64,000 nucleotides of DNA. Origin: Adiantum capillus-veneris (Eukaryota; Streptophyta; Polypodiopsida; Polypodiales; Pteridaceae). The translations under genes were made by a program, and so were the position numbers. Location: assembly GCA_014529385.2 (NCBI GenBank), contig CM043954.1, positions 5,147,306 to 5,211,305 on the forward strand, in the 5' to 3' direction. Numbering within the stretch: the stretch's first letter is position 1; each line of letters begins with the position of its first letter. The notes beneath the pieces were generated by a model. The model was not told the origin of the DNA. It did no database searches and saw only the letters and a program-made list of their open reading frames with translations. Positions 11,348 through 22,566 of the stretch are shown one piece after another.

Positions 11348-12975
11348 AGACAAAAAGAAGTGAGTGAAGTGCAGTACCGCAGTCGGACATGCAAAAAGCA
11401 TATGAGGAAGCTCAAAAAAGAGTCGAGGAAAGACGAACCAAATTGCGGGCTGACAGACAGGCTAAAGCGGCTGAAACACAACAAGCACAAAAAAGAAGAT
11501 TCGAAAGGGAAAGGCAAGAAAGGATAGAAAATGCAACTCACCTACGGGCTGAGAAGCAAAGGTTAGAAGCAGAATAGAAGGCTGCGGAAGTGGACCTTTC
11601 TTCGCACCACTGAAGGAACGAAGGAGAAAGACACGGCTAATGAGACAAATCAGGCGGAACAGATTAAAAAGATCCAAAGAGACAGGAATCTGGAAGCGTG
11701 ACGGGCGGCGGATCTCACCCGCCAAAGAAAAGAAAAGCGGAAGCATCGGCGTCGCAACAAGGAGAAGAGACTTCCAAGAAGAGACATGTACGAGAAGAAT
11801 CAAGTCCACCTCCTCCTTTGCCCATATCACCTCCTCCCTCACCTAGAAAATCGCCTCCTCTATCACCAAAATCTCCTCCTCCTCCCCCTTCTCCATCGAA
11901 CAAAAAACAGCCAACTCCTCCCCCTTCAACCTTGCAAAAGGAAGTTATACCACCTACAAAATCCATCGGATACCAAGAAGCCTGCAAGGCAGTGGCTGGT
12001 TTTGATTACAAACAAACTCTACGGGAATTAGAACGACAATTCCAGTGTCATCATGTGGTGCTAAGTGAAAAGGAAAGGCAAGTACAGGAAGCCCAACAAA
12101 AGAAAGAATCAGGGCAAGAAGAGTTAGAGAGCCTGAGGACGCAACTAGAACGCACAACGGAGGAAAGAGACCTTGAGCGACAACAGGCTCAGTCTCTAAT
12201 CAAAGACTTGGTGGACGTCAGGACAGACTTGATAGCCAAAGAGAAGGAGTGCCAAGAGCTGACGGCAAGAGTCCAGAAAGCAACAGAGCAGCTTGCCTAC
12301 GAGAGTGCAAGATTCCAAAGACTCAGCAGTTCCTACAGCACTGTCATAGGCACTCTGACGACTTTGATGGTGAATCAGGAACTTGCTAGGATATTGGTCT
12401 CCACATGTGACGATGCCACGATAGTGAACACTATAGCAGCGCTAAAAGCAGAGCTAGAGCAAGAGAAGATTCAAAGGCGGCTGCTCGTATCAAGGATGGT
12501 GGCCTAGATGGTGGCAAATGAGCCAAAATTAAAAGAAATGGAGCAGTAACTAGCTCAAGCAAGCGCCGAACTACAGATTCAGAAGCAGATCGGTGACACC
12601 CTGCTAAAGGAAAAAGAAGATCTGGTTTTTCAACAACAAATCAAAGAATACAAAGCCCAGACTCAACCACAACTGCTGCCTGGACAACAAGTGTCAGATT
12701 TGCCTGGAACATCACACCAAGGGCAACAGGAGCAGGAATTTGAAGGGCCCGATCTGGATATAAGAGATGAGCTCAATGAGAGCATTCAGGACATGCTAGA
12801 GGGGCCAGCCAAGGAGTACATGCTCTACGAAAAGAAGATACTGGACTCAGCAGCCCTAGCATACCTACAACCAGAAGAGCAGGTGGAAGGATTTGGCCAT
12901 GAGTACCTCCTGTTTCCTCTGCTATGCCATGAGGAAATTTTGTGGAAAGAAAAGATACGGCCAGCCTTGCCATGA
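11221..12975 (+). pseudogene. Extra ORF, middle: acidic hinge, coiled coils and proline-rich segment
   Basis: One reading frame runs from 11221 to 12975, broken by stops at about 11363, 11575-11577, 12505-12507, 12547 and 12973-12975, plus an indel patch at 11578-11697. Order: acidic stretch (SSDEEKTETDDEGK), Arg/Lys/Glu/Gln-rich coiled coil (11389-11577), basic PPKKRKAEA (nuclear-localisation-like, about 11713), proline-rich run of SPP/PPSP repeats (about 11806-11930), then a long Gln/Glu/Leu coiled coil (about 12010-12500) and an acidic segment. The composition suggests a multimerising structural protein. No catalytic motif is seen. Confidence 0.5.
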
Positions 12976-13728
12976 AACAAAGAAGGGGGTTACGAAGGAA
13001 TTGCACTCACAGTGGAAGAAGCTCAGATGCTTGTTGATGACCACCCCAAGTGGAGGTAGAAGTGGTTGGACAAAAGGCCACAGGATCTAACAAATTACCA
13101 CAACGCTCCTCAACATATACAAATAGATCCTACATTCTGCCTAGTCCCTCGAAGACGCACTTGGAAAGATTCCACCACATGGAAGGGGTCAAGGCCGCAC
13201 AAGTTGAATTACCCGGTTGTGACAACACAGCAACCCCCTACGGTGGCCTACATGGTCAACCCACTGAACTCAACCGTCACTTTGCTGCGGGATGTCCCCA
13301 ATTTGGCATTCCAGATGTTAGTAAAGATAGCCCGGATGATCGTCACCTGCATCCAGGTGTTTAAAGGCACTGAAGGCGATGATCATCTGTGGAATCTGTT
13401 CTTGGAAGGACACCGAGGCATCTACTGGAATCTACAGGATTCACCGCCACGGCACATCTTGATGGCCATGTACTCATGGCTAATGTACCTGCCCTCACAT
13501 TACTTGCAGACATTTCAAGAGGCCTTCGTCACAGGATTCTTCGAAATGGATTCAAGGATTTTCCATCCTATGGCGAAGGACCTCAAGGCAAGGTATGTAG
13601 CATACCAACACACCTTATCGGAAAATCCATTCAGACAGCATCAAGAAGCCCTCGAAGCTGTCCTGTGCACAAGAAGTTTTTTAGCGACACTCGTTTCATT
13701 AGAGCCACATCAACGGCCAAAGCACTGA
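12976..13728 (+). pseudogene. Extra ORF, C-terminal domain (unrecognised)
   Basis: The same frame continues past TGA at 12973-12975 and a TAG near 13054, and is then open to 13728. The 220-codon part is aromatic-rich and looks folded (FKGTEGDDHLWNLFLEGHRG, HILMAMYSWLMYLP). It ends just before the polypurine tract at 13750-13766. No family recognised. Frame continuity with the preceding segments argues that 11221-13728 was once one protein. Confidence 0.45.
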
Positions 13729-13749
13729 ACATACACGAGGGCGTGCAAG

Positions 13750-13766
13750 GATAAGGAAGGGGAGAG
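13750..13766 (+). other. Polypurine tract preceding a probable 3' LTR
   Basis: GGATAAGGAAGGGGAGAG directly precedes TGTTTGG, which would be the LTR start. It closely resembles the purine tract at 8053-8072 (AAGGAAGGGG shared). Confidence 0.5.
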
Positions 13767-14614
13767 TGTTTGGCGGACGAAGCAACCAGCGACTGTGGCT
13801 AGAGGATCATATTTTTCTAAGAAACCATTGTAAAATTCTTTTGTAAAGAAGCATCTCTAAGCTGGGAAATTGTCAAAGGATGTATGATTATTCTTATGGG
13901 AGCAATTGTATATTAGAGAGCCAGTTAGAGGTTTGGGAGCTTGTGGCCGGACAAGCCATTTTGTAAAGACCTAATCTATAAAGGTCAATTTTTGTAAGTT
14001 TGAGAGAGATCTTTTGAATGGAGAACTGAGAAGACATCGCACGTTTGAAATCTCCTTCTTGTTCAAACTTGTAATCTTCGCCATTGCGGCTACGGTAATC
14101 CAAATTCAGATTTGCTTATTGCATTGTGTTCCTCTCCTCTTGCTCTTTCATTCAAGTGTAATCATTCAAGATTCGGTGTAGGTTTTCAACTACGAGTTTG
14201 AGGCCTTAAATCGCTGCTTTGAGTGTCTATATGCGTGTTTTATGTTGTTTTGACCCTAGGAGAGGCTTTAGGGACCCTAAAACGACCCATTAGGATCACC
14301 TGTTTGCTAATTTTGCTGACTTTGGGACGAACGATCGCGATCCTTGTACCTCTCCAGAATGCTGTGACAGTGATAGGATATGTTCCTGATAACCCCTTGT
14401 AGCTTCCCTTCAAGTTTCGTGCGATTCCGACATGATTTGCATGGTAAACGGGCGTGATCACTGAAGAACGGTCTAGGAGGACATAGGCAGATTACTTGGC
14501 GGTAATGCGTTTGATTTACTTGTAGAATTAGTAAGGTGCATCTCTTCGAGTTCACTTCATTAGGATTGACACCCTGGTGAGTTCCCATGCCTCATCCGAG
14601 TCGCTTCCCCTGTA
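13767..14614 (+). other. Probable 3' LTR or 3' terminal region of the gypsy element, right end unclear
   Basis: Starts TG right after a purine tract and holds no ORF. A TATAAAGG box-like stretch lies near 13976-13985. A palindrome copy is at 14332. No second LTR copy is in the window and no CA end with a target duplication could be fixed. Confidence 0.35.
14332..14352. repeat. Diverged copy of the GATCGCGATC palindrome in the 3' terminal region
   Basis: CGATCGCGATC followed by CTTGTACCTC. It lies 4.2 kb from the previous copy, beyond the extra ORF, and links the 3' terminal region with the spacer at 8990-10150. Confidence 0.65.
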
Positions 14615-14659
14615 TTGATAAATATGTTGATGCTTGAGAGCTATGCTATGGACGTCCGT

Positions 14660-15110
14660 CGCGGCGACCCGCAAAAAAAGTTACTTTCAAACAGTATTGC
14701 ATTGAAGGATCAGTTGAAAACAACCTTCATCACTCCTTGGGGTTGTTATGCTTTCATAATCATGCCATTTGGCTTGAAAAATGTTCCTGCAACTTTTCAA
14801 CGCTTCATGAAGATGGTGTTTCAAGCATTCTTTGGAAAGTCCATTAGAGTTTTTATTGATTATTTTTGCATTTATATCTCAAAATTAGTACATCTACAAA
14901 GGGTAGAAGAAGGTTGAAAGAATCTCTACGACATGGGAGGTCAACTCAACCTCGACAAGTGCCACATAGGTGAGGATGAAGTGATCTTGCTTGGTCATAA
15001 AGTTTCTTACAAAGTCATTGAAGTGGATCCTTCAAAGGCAAAGGCTCTTATTGAGTTACCATCACCCTAGAGTCTTAAGGAGATCATCTCATTCATTCAA
15101 AAGGTGATGC
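14660..15110 (+). pseudogene. Fragment of another gypsy reverse transcriptase
   Basis: Frame 14615-14917 gives QLKTTFITPWGCYAFIIMPF, GLKNVPATFQRFMK (motif B) and FIDYFCIY, where the family has Y/F-x-D-D: the second catalytic Asp is Tyr and the next residue has also drifted. After a stop it continues as LNLDKCHIGEDEVILLGHKV and VDPSKAKALIELPSP, the palm/thumb region. It has no protease or integrase near it and is a truncated remnant unrelated in frame to the upstream element. Confidence 0.8.
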
Positions 15111-18100
15111 TTCACCCCTTGCAGAAATTGATACAACAAGTCAATTTGTTTTTGTCAAATGAGCTTGAAGAATATTTTTGTAACATCAAAGTCATTCTGT
15201 CAGAACTACCAACACTTATGCTTCCTTGTTGGGAGTACGCATTTAAGTGAATCCAAACCAACACACAAGTGACAACAACAGAGAAAGAGAGACTTAGAGC
15301 AAAGGAAGAAAAACATGTGGACATTTAGACTACCCTTTTAACCCTAAGACTAATGCCTCTCCTACATTTAAAAATCCTATTGGTTTATTCACCTTTGCTG
15401 GTAATGGAGAAAATGGTATGCTTTGGCTATTGCAAAGCTCTAACTGGTCAAGCTAAAAATCACAAATCTATGCTTCATGCTCAAGAAAAAGAGATCTACG
15501 ACTCTCTCATTTGTATTGATAAAAAAACCATATTACAACACAAACAAAAATCACATGTCCTACAAAAAAAGGTATAGACCTAAAAAAGAAATAAACGACC
15601 TTGGGTGCTCATGTGTGAAAGCAGAAACTACGAAATCTTGAAGCCTCAAAGGTTGGATTTTGCGGTCTTAAGAAAAGAATCCAAGCACTGAGGTGAGGAG
15701 TTCAATCTTTCTTAACTATTTCAACTAGACTAGTGGGTTTCTTTGAATTATGTATTGCTTTCTTTGTAGACATGATATCTATCCAGAGAAAGAGAAAACC
15801 GATCCCACAACCAATGTAGGGAAGCAGTTGAAGCCCTTGATAAGGAGTAGTCTTGAAAAATATATAATCCATGACAAAAAATTTAACGTTTTGGAGCAGG
15901 ATGTTGTGGACCATTTTATTTTAAAAGAATGCAGTGCATGCCATAGAAATACATGGCACACTTGACTCACTTGGCATGAGAAAGAGAGGGTATTCACTCT
16001 AAATTTATGAAGAAGGGATAAAGTCTAAGCTACTACCAACAACAACAAGTGTCTGGAAAGAGAAATTTTAGCTCAACACACACATAACTACTTCCTTGGA
16101 TGTCCCTTTCATATTCAAGGTACTTACAAAGGCCAAGGAACAACTATAACTTATGATGAGTACAACAATATATTCGTGGACCTTACTTTGTTGCAAACCG
16201 AAATAGTAGAGTTCTACAATGTCACATTTGAAAAGGATGGCGGTGTGCTGCATTTTTTCTTGAAGCTAGATGTGTGTAAGATTCTTAAAGAGAATAGTCT
16301 GTAGTGAATGACAATCACATCAATGACTAGGGAACTTTGGAAATGTCCTACTGACGATCATTTATACATCAGTCACAAACCAACATGTGGTGGCTTGGTG
16401 CTTTTGAGGTAAGTCGTTTTCTTCTGACTCTTATACTAAAAAATACTAAATTTCATTTCACAACACATTAGAATGAATCTTACAGGTAAAGAAAGAGGAC
16501 CATGACATTTTATTTTGGGTCTTCAATCATATCCCTATTCCTGACATAATTGATCAACAAATGAATTGAGGAGAGGTGATAATTGTGGATGGGTAGAGAC
16601 ACTTTCAAGTCCAATGGCATCTTGCAGCAGGTGAACTCAAAACATTTAAGTGTATATATAATTGTGGAGTGGGTTCCGTATTGGCAAAATCTCCATGCTT
16701 GCTTGCATGGAGTCTACAAAGGTGATGGACCTAAAGTGGTGGAGAGAGGCTCCTACTCATCAAAATGAGACCCTAACTTCCACCAAATTTTGGTTATTCC
16801 ACTTATTGATGTCCACATTTTTACAATGCATACTCTTTTTAAGAGTTATGGAGAAGTCAGTATATCTCTACATTAGGTTTTCTTGGAAATTCAAGCAATT
16901 AGGTCAGTGCCACATGTCTCTAGATACCCTTGTGCTAAAATTGACAGATATGGGTCTCCATGGGGGCAATGTCAAAATCCAACGGGACAGAAAAGGATCA
17001 AGTAATGAGAAGGAAGTGCCTTCCAAAACATCCATTAGTAGGGTCAAGGCAGAGAGGTTCTTGTCTATACCACTAGGCATAAAAGTTGTGAAGCTAACAA
17101 AGTGTGGGAGGATATATCACTCCACCTACGCTAGCAAAGTCGAGTATCTAAAATGGAAACAATTTCACATGGACGTTAAGGAGTAGGTTCCAACTACATG
17201 CAACACCAAGGTCGATGTTTGGCATTCCCTAGATGTGCTCTTTTTGATGTGTGACAAAGATGATTGGTCACAAGAGGATCTTGCTAAGTTTAAGGAGAAC
17301 CTTTGAAAATACTTAATAAATCATTCAAGAAAACATGGAAAGACACTGTGATTACTCAGTACATGGTACTCTCAGAACCATTCTTGTGTCTAGAACCAAC
17401 TAACTTGATGTTCTGTGTACTTATCAGCTTTTCTTCATTTAAATATATCATTTTCATCCATTTACCATACGTTATTCAAAAGTATGGAAATCCAGAAATA
17501 CAGAATACAAAGGGCTTAGAAAATTCTTATTATAAGGCTTTAGACACACTCATCATGGTGGCTCTCAAGACAAGGAAAATAGTTTGAAAGAGCTATTCCA
17601 ATGGTCCTATCATAGAATCCTTCACTGCATGCAACAAAAGAAATCATTAGCATCTTCAGTAATGAAACATGCAATCATATATTTATAACAAAAACATCAA
17701 ATTCTTTAAGGCTTTCAACAACTCCAGTGCTTGTGAAGGCAAAAGAAATTGGAGAGCGACAATGGAATATGTGAACCATAGGTTGATCAAGAGACTCTGA
17801 GTGTTTAACACAGTATGTACTAGTCACAAGTTGTGTTTCAACTTCTTGAGGTTTCAAATATATTTTCAAAAAATTAGACATATGGAATTTTTTTTACCAC
17901 AAACATGTACAACTATAAAAATTAGACATGTACAAGTCACAAGCTGTGTTTCAACTTGTTGAGAGTTTAGATATCTTTCTGGCACATTTCCCTTGTACCT
18001 TATCATCAAGTGTTTTCCATGCTCTAAAACTTTTTTTCGGTCTTGTTTTTTGAAGGATAGCATCAATGTTGTGTATGTTTAGTAATATGTGGCACGACGG

Positions 18101-18730
18101 CATGTATACACGGTATTGTATCCAAAACACTCTCATAAAAATTTTATTGACAAGAATGACTTTGTCCGCATTCTGTGGTAGCATTGGTCCACCTAGGAAG
18201 TGGGAGAGTGTCTTTAGAAAAGATGTTTCAGTAGTCACCCTCTTAAGACATTCCATCTTGAATGACTAGGATGTGCCTCACAGAGTTTGTCAAGACATTG
18301 TGAAAGAGATACATCCCTTCCACGGTACTCTCAGATCCAATGATGGGGAAAGTCAACATTTTTAGCAATCTCAAACTGCAACGAGAAATAAGTGTCAAAT
18401 GGGTTTTTGGAATACCATGAAACTCTCATCTTGCATCCCAAAATTGTCCTTCCATAAGTCTACCAAGCCGCTCAACCCCTGTCTTGGGAACTTACATCAA
18501 TCCTCTACTTCCTGATTGCTTGTTGAGCGCTTCAGGCTATTTTTAATTGCTTGAAAAGTGGCATCATCAAGGAGTGTCTCCTTATACTTTTCTAATTTTT
18601 GGAAGCATAGTTTGATGCACTTCAGTGGGGTAGTGAAGGTTCTCATTGCCTCATCATCACTACTATCTTCAGAAACAAAGCCACTCCTCTCCTGTGGAAT
18701 TTTGAGATGGTGCCAAGTGCAAAGTCTTCC
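15111..18730. other. Unidentified decayed sequence, no confident gene
   Basis: Short scattered frames on both strands with frequent stops. Peptides such as YFLGCPFHIQGTYKGQG (near 16090) and VQWHLAAGELKTFKC (near 16600) look protein-like but I cannot place them. On the minus strand 17951-18256 and 18370-18530 also show protein-like runs. It is probably decayed transposon or gene-fragment sequence. Confidence 0.3.
16330..16565 (+). pseudogene. Possible exon-intron-exon remnant
   Basis: A frame reading QTNMWWLGAFE meets GTAAGT at 16409 and resumes after TTACAG at 16485 as VKKEDHDILFWVFNHI, so removal of 77 bases would keep the frame. Splice signals are canonical and the intron-like part is AT-rich. 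There are stops on either side, so it would be a dead gene fragment; no family is recognised. Confidence 0.25.
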
Positions 18731-20303
18731 CTCAGATAGAAAAAACTATGAATGTCATGGAGAAAGATTTATGTCCTATCACCAATTTTTAATTCTAGCA
18801 CACTAGGAAGCATCAACTCAGCTTGTTTCTTATTGAATCTAGATACATCCAACGGTAGCTTGATTTTTTATGTTTTGACAACATTTTGCATTGCTCAATC
18901 TCCTTTGCTTCTGCCTCAAAGTTAAAAGCCTCCTCTATCTCATCCTCTTCATTGTAGTCCTTGTCCTCGTCCTCTTGTTCATATGGTGGTTCCTCCATGA
19001 TTTCCTTGGGGTCCTTCATAAAACTAGCAAATAGTAAATTCAAATATGTAAGAAAGCCAAAGGACTACTGGATTAGTTTGCACTCCTTTTAATGAATAGG
19101 TTACCACAAGGGTCTGTATGACAGTGGCACTTGATGGTATTTTTTGTATGAACGCTTTTTGGTATCACAATCATTTAAGTGAACCACCACCATGTCCTCA
19201 AGGATGACCCTGTCCTTTTACACCTATAGCTCAAACCTCTCTCTTTGAGGCTGTAAGAAATTGTTGTGCTAAGCTAGAAGACCATCAAGAATAAAGGTGA
19301 CATTAAATATGCCACATTACTTATGAAATTTATCAACAGCTACTGAAGATACTATAAATTCAAAAAGCCTTTTGATTGATGACTATAGGGTCTTCTACAA
19401 TAATTCTCTCTTTTTTCCTCTACTCTTTTGTGTTGCACATTGTAGATGTCCCACAAGTAGTGGGGGCTGAAAAATCCACCTTCCTCTTTAGTGAGTTGAA
19501 CACATGAACCTTGGGAGTGAAGTGTCCTCTTGACTAGCAAAAGGTTATGACTCTACCTCTATAGCATCCACACCTGAGCTCACGGAAACCTTCTTTGTTT
19601 CCATTGAACCTTCTCTTCATTTATGTTCATTGAACCTTTTAGAAAGTGCGAGGAAGAGGCAGCTATGCGCTTGTTCCCAAACGAACATTCTGGATGTATT
19701 TTGTGTCTCTTGCTTCTGTGAGCTCTTATGCTTGGGGATCCTAAGAAAGACCATTTTGAGAAACATAAAGCAAATACATATTCCATTCAATTTGTGTGTA
19801 AATGAAGAATGATAAAAACACAAAGGTGACTGGATATAGTATTTATAAATATATATTAGTAATATCCTCCTATACATCCACGTAACATACATTCTCAACT
19901 ACACAACTAAATCTTTCCCCTTATAACATGAAACATATCTACATTCACTCTACCTACTACGATGCACACAAAAGTATCCCTTAGAAGATGGTGCATCCAC
20001 GCACACCATTCACACAATCCATACAAATACCTCAAGCCTCAGCTTGACCCTTTCAATGATACTAACACAATACCCATACTTAAAACATAATGTATGCTTG
20101 CATGTTGTTTTATGTTTGACATTTGTAGATTTGCCCATGGTTCACGTAGGTGCATTCGTTTATCTCAAGAAAACACATCTCAGTGCACCGTTGGGAGAGA
20201 AAACAACAAAATTTTTAAAAAGGGAATAAGAAATACCTTTTCCTTGACTTGCAATCACTGTATACTTCCTTTGTGGGATCTAATGGACTATTTTGTTAAG
20301 TCT
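18731..20303. repeat. Segmental duplication, copy 1 (1573 bp)
   Basis: Matches 25277-26849 base for base in length, with roughly 20 substitutions noticed by eye. It is the left flank of the copia LTR at 20304 and includes the AGTCT target site at its right end. No gene recognised inside; minus-strand frames include an acidic 76-codon run (18813-19043) of unknown meaning. Confidence 0.9.
20299..20303. repeat. Target site duplication AGTCT, left
   Basis: AGTCT directly before the TG of the LTR; the same five bases follow the solo LTR at 27679-27683 and precede it at 26845-26849. Confidence 0.8.
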
Positions 20304-20562
20304 TGTTAAGTATGGAGCCTGATTTACCCTTGTAATTTTCTGTGGTAAAAGCGCACATTTGTAAGGCCCCCATTATGAGGAGAAGCCATCGTGCGTGAAG
20401 GAAAATCACTCATCGGAAACCAAAATTTTCACTGACAAGAATCAGGGGCAACTTTAAAGGCCTTGGGGGCGGAGGCCCCCGAGACTTTTTTTTCCGCCGG
20501 AATATTCTGGCCGGATGGCGGCCGGAAAGTGGTCGGAAAACAACCGGTCGGTTGGCCTATGG

Positions 20563-20650
20563 CCGGTAGTCAATGGCCGATGGCCGGTGGTCGAAAGTCA
20601 ATGGCCGGTGGCCGGTGGTCGGAAGTCAATGGCCGGTGGCCGGTGGCCGA
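20563..20650 (+). repeat. GGCCGGTGG minisatellite inside the LTR
   Basis: About 28 bp units built from GTCAATGGCCGGTGGCCGG, three copies with variation. The solo LTR (26850-27678) carries a different number and arrangement at 27130-27237, which contributes to the 37 bp length difference. Confidence 0.8.
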
Positions 20651-20779
20651 ATTCAAAAGCGGACTTGTCTTCTCAAGGGCGGCCACACATGGGCGGATTG
20701 GAGGGTCCGATTTGGACTTATTCGCACAAGGGCGGCTACACATGGCTGTCTCTCATAAGAGAGGGCATCCCTTTTGGCC

Positions 20780-20787
20780 TATAAAAG
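20780..20787 (+). promoter_or_regulatory. LTR TATA box
   Basis: TATAAAAG inside GGCCTATAAAAGGAGG, followed about 30 bp later by the probable transcript start. The same box is at 27363-27370 in the solo LTR. Confidence 0.65.
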
Positions 20788-21097
20788 GAGGCCATTTCTA
20801 CACACATTTCATAGTGTGAAGTTGATGCAACAAGGTGAGTGTGAGGTGGTGAGAGTGAAGCAAGGCGGGAGCTCCATTAAGGGTATAATCCCTTTGTAAA
20901 CTACTTCTTGTTTTGAAGTACTAAAGCCATTGAGTGGCTGCTTTCCCGTGGACGTATCCCACATTGGGTGAACCGCGTATATCGTGTGTACTCTCTCTCT
21001 CTCTCTCTACTCTATAATCTCGTGTATATAAATCTGTCTCTCTCCATTAAGTAATCTACTCAATTATCTATTTAGCTACGTCTTATTTCCTAACAAC

Positions 21098-21109
21098 TGG
21101 TATCAGAGC
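21098..21109 (+). other. Primer-binding site, initiator Met-tRNA type
   Basis: TGGTATCAGAGC two bases after the LTR end, complementary to the 3' end of plant initiator tRNA-Met, as in Tnt1. Confidence 0.9.
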
Positions 21110-21168
21110 AAGGTTTGCTCGTAGCTAAATTATCTCAAGGAAAGGATTCCTTGAATTGAGTGGGAGTT

Positions 21169-22566
21169 ATGGCGGAGGAAGGGAAGCTCAAGATTGAGAA
21201 GTTCAACGACAAAAACTACCAACATTGGAAGATGCAGATTGAAGACTATCTCTACCAGAAGGACCTCTATTTGCCACTAGGCGGTCTTGCGAAGAAGCCC
21301 GCAACAATGGGAGATGAAGCATGGATTGTCCTTGATCGAAAGGCACTGGGAACAAACCGGTTAAGCTTGGCGTCAACGGTGGCCTTCAATGTTTCGGAGA
21401 TGAAGACCACGGAGGACTTGATGAAGTCACTTGACGACTTCTACGAGAAACCATCGGCATCCAATAAGGTATTTCTTATGAAGCGCTTGTTCAATCTAAA
21501 GATGGCAGACAATGGTTCAGTTGCAGAACACCTAAATGACTTTAACACAAAAATAAGTCAACTTCAATCAGTGAAAATCAATTTCGATGACGAAGTGCGA
21601 GCTCTCCTTATACTATCATCTCTACCGGATAGTTGGGACAGCCTTGTGATGGCTGTAAGTAATTCTATCTCTAGCACAAATACTCTTAAGTTTGATGATG
21701 TTGTGGGTGTTCTCCTAAGCAAGGAAATGCGAAGGAGAAGCACAGGAGAATCATCAAGTGCTGCACTATCAGTGGAAACAAGAGGAAGGCTTAAGGAGAG
21801 GTTCAAAAACCAAAAGGGCCGTGATCGCTCAAGGCGGAGCAAGTCACGCACAAAGTCAGTTCTTGAATGTTGGAACTGCGGCAAGAAGGGCCACGTCAAG
21901 AAGGATTGTTGGTCCAAGAAGAAGAAGGAGACAGAGTCTCAAGACAACAAGCCAACATCGGAGGCCAATGTGGCAGGTAAAGTAGAGCAAGATGCTCTAA
22001 TTCTCTCATTAGACAATGTGTCTAATTCCTGGATAGTAGATTCTGTGGCTTCATTCCATGTGACACCACACAAGCAACATTTCCAAGACTACACCAAAGG
22101 TAATTTTGGGTATGTATACTTGGGAGATGATGAAGCTTGTGAGATTGTCGACAAAGGTACAGTTTCTGTCAAAACTGCTAATGGAAATGAATGGAAGCTT
22201 AAAGATGTTAGGCATGTTCCTTCTCTTCGCAAAAATTTGATCTCTATAGGACAATTGGACGATGAAGGTCACAACATTGCATTCGGAAACAAACGGTGGA
22301 AGATCTCAAAGGGATCTTTGGTGGTTGCCAAGGGTGAAAAAGTCGGTACACTTTACTTGTGTACTGTTAGCACGCAACCTTCAGCTTGTGCAGCAACTAC
22401 AGAAGTTGACAGTGCGGTGTGGCACTACCGACTTTGGCATATGAGTGCCAAAGGAATGCAAATCCTTCAAACAAAGAAGCTTCTACCAGGTTTGAAAGAA
22501 GTGGACTTAGAGTTCTGTGAAGATTGTGTTTATGGTAAACAAAAGAGGGTAAAATTTCAAAATTAG
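21169..22566 (+). pseudogene. copia gag, protease and pre-integrase segment
   Basis: Start chosen at ATG 21169 (MAEEGKLKIEKFND); an in-frame ATG at 21160 is also possible. Gag forms the particle: a DUF4219/UBN2-like N-terminal region, then the zinc knuckle CWNCGKKGHVKKDC (about 21869-21910), with a basic Ser/Arg-rich stretch before it. The protease region reads WIVDSVASFHVTPH: the D-S-G triad has become D-S-V, so the protease should be dead. GAG-pre-integrase domain residues include LWHMSAKGMQILQ and CEDCVYGKQKRVKF. The frame ends at TAG 22564-22566 immediately before the integrase core. Confidence 0.9.

Larger units (their letters stand above)
20304..21095 (+). repeat. 5' LTR of the copia element (792 bp)
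   Basis: Starts TGTTAAG and ends TAACA, with AGTCT to its left and the primer site two bases to its right. It contains a GGCCGGTGG minisatellite (about 20560-20650), a TATA box and a TC run (20996-21008). Confidence 0.9.

Noticed and set aside
13389-13754. 121-codon frame overlapping the extra ORF
   Set aside because: Alternative frame of 13066-13728, which is continuous in frame with upstream segments and looks more protein-like.
18813-19043. Acidic 76-codon minus-strand frame (also at 25359-25589)
   Set aside because: Duplicated only because the whole 1573 bp flank is duplicated; no domain, and changes between copies include amino acid replacements. Not called a gene.
20290-20310. TGTTAAG repeated just before the LTR as a sign of a second LTR end
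   Set aside because: Only seven bases match; the AGTCT target duplication explains the boundary and the upstream copy is probably coincidental.
20463-20819. Overlapping Gly/Trp/Arg-rich frames in the LTR
   Set aside because: They are translations of the GGCCGGTGG minisatellite in three frames.
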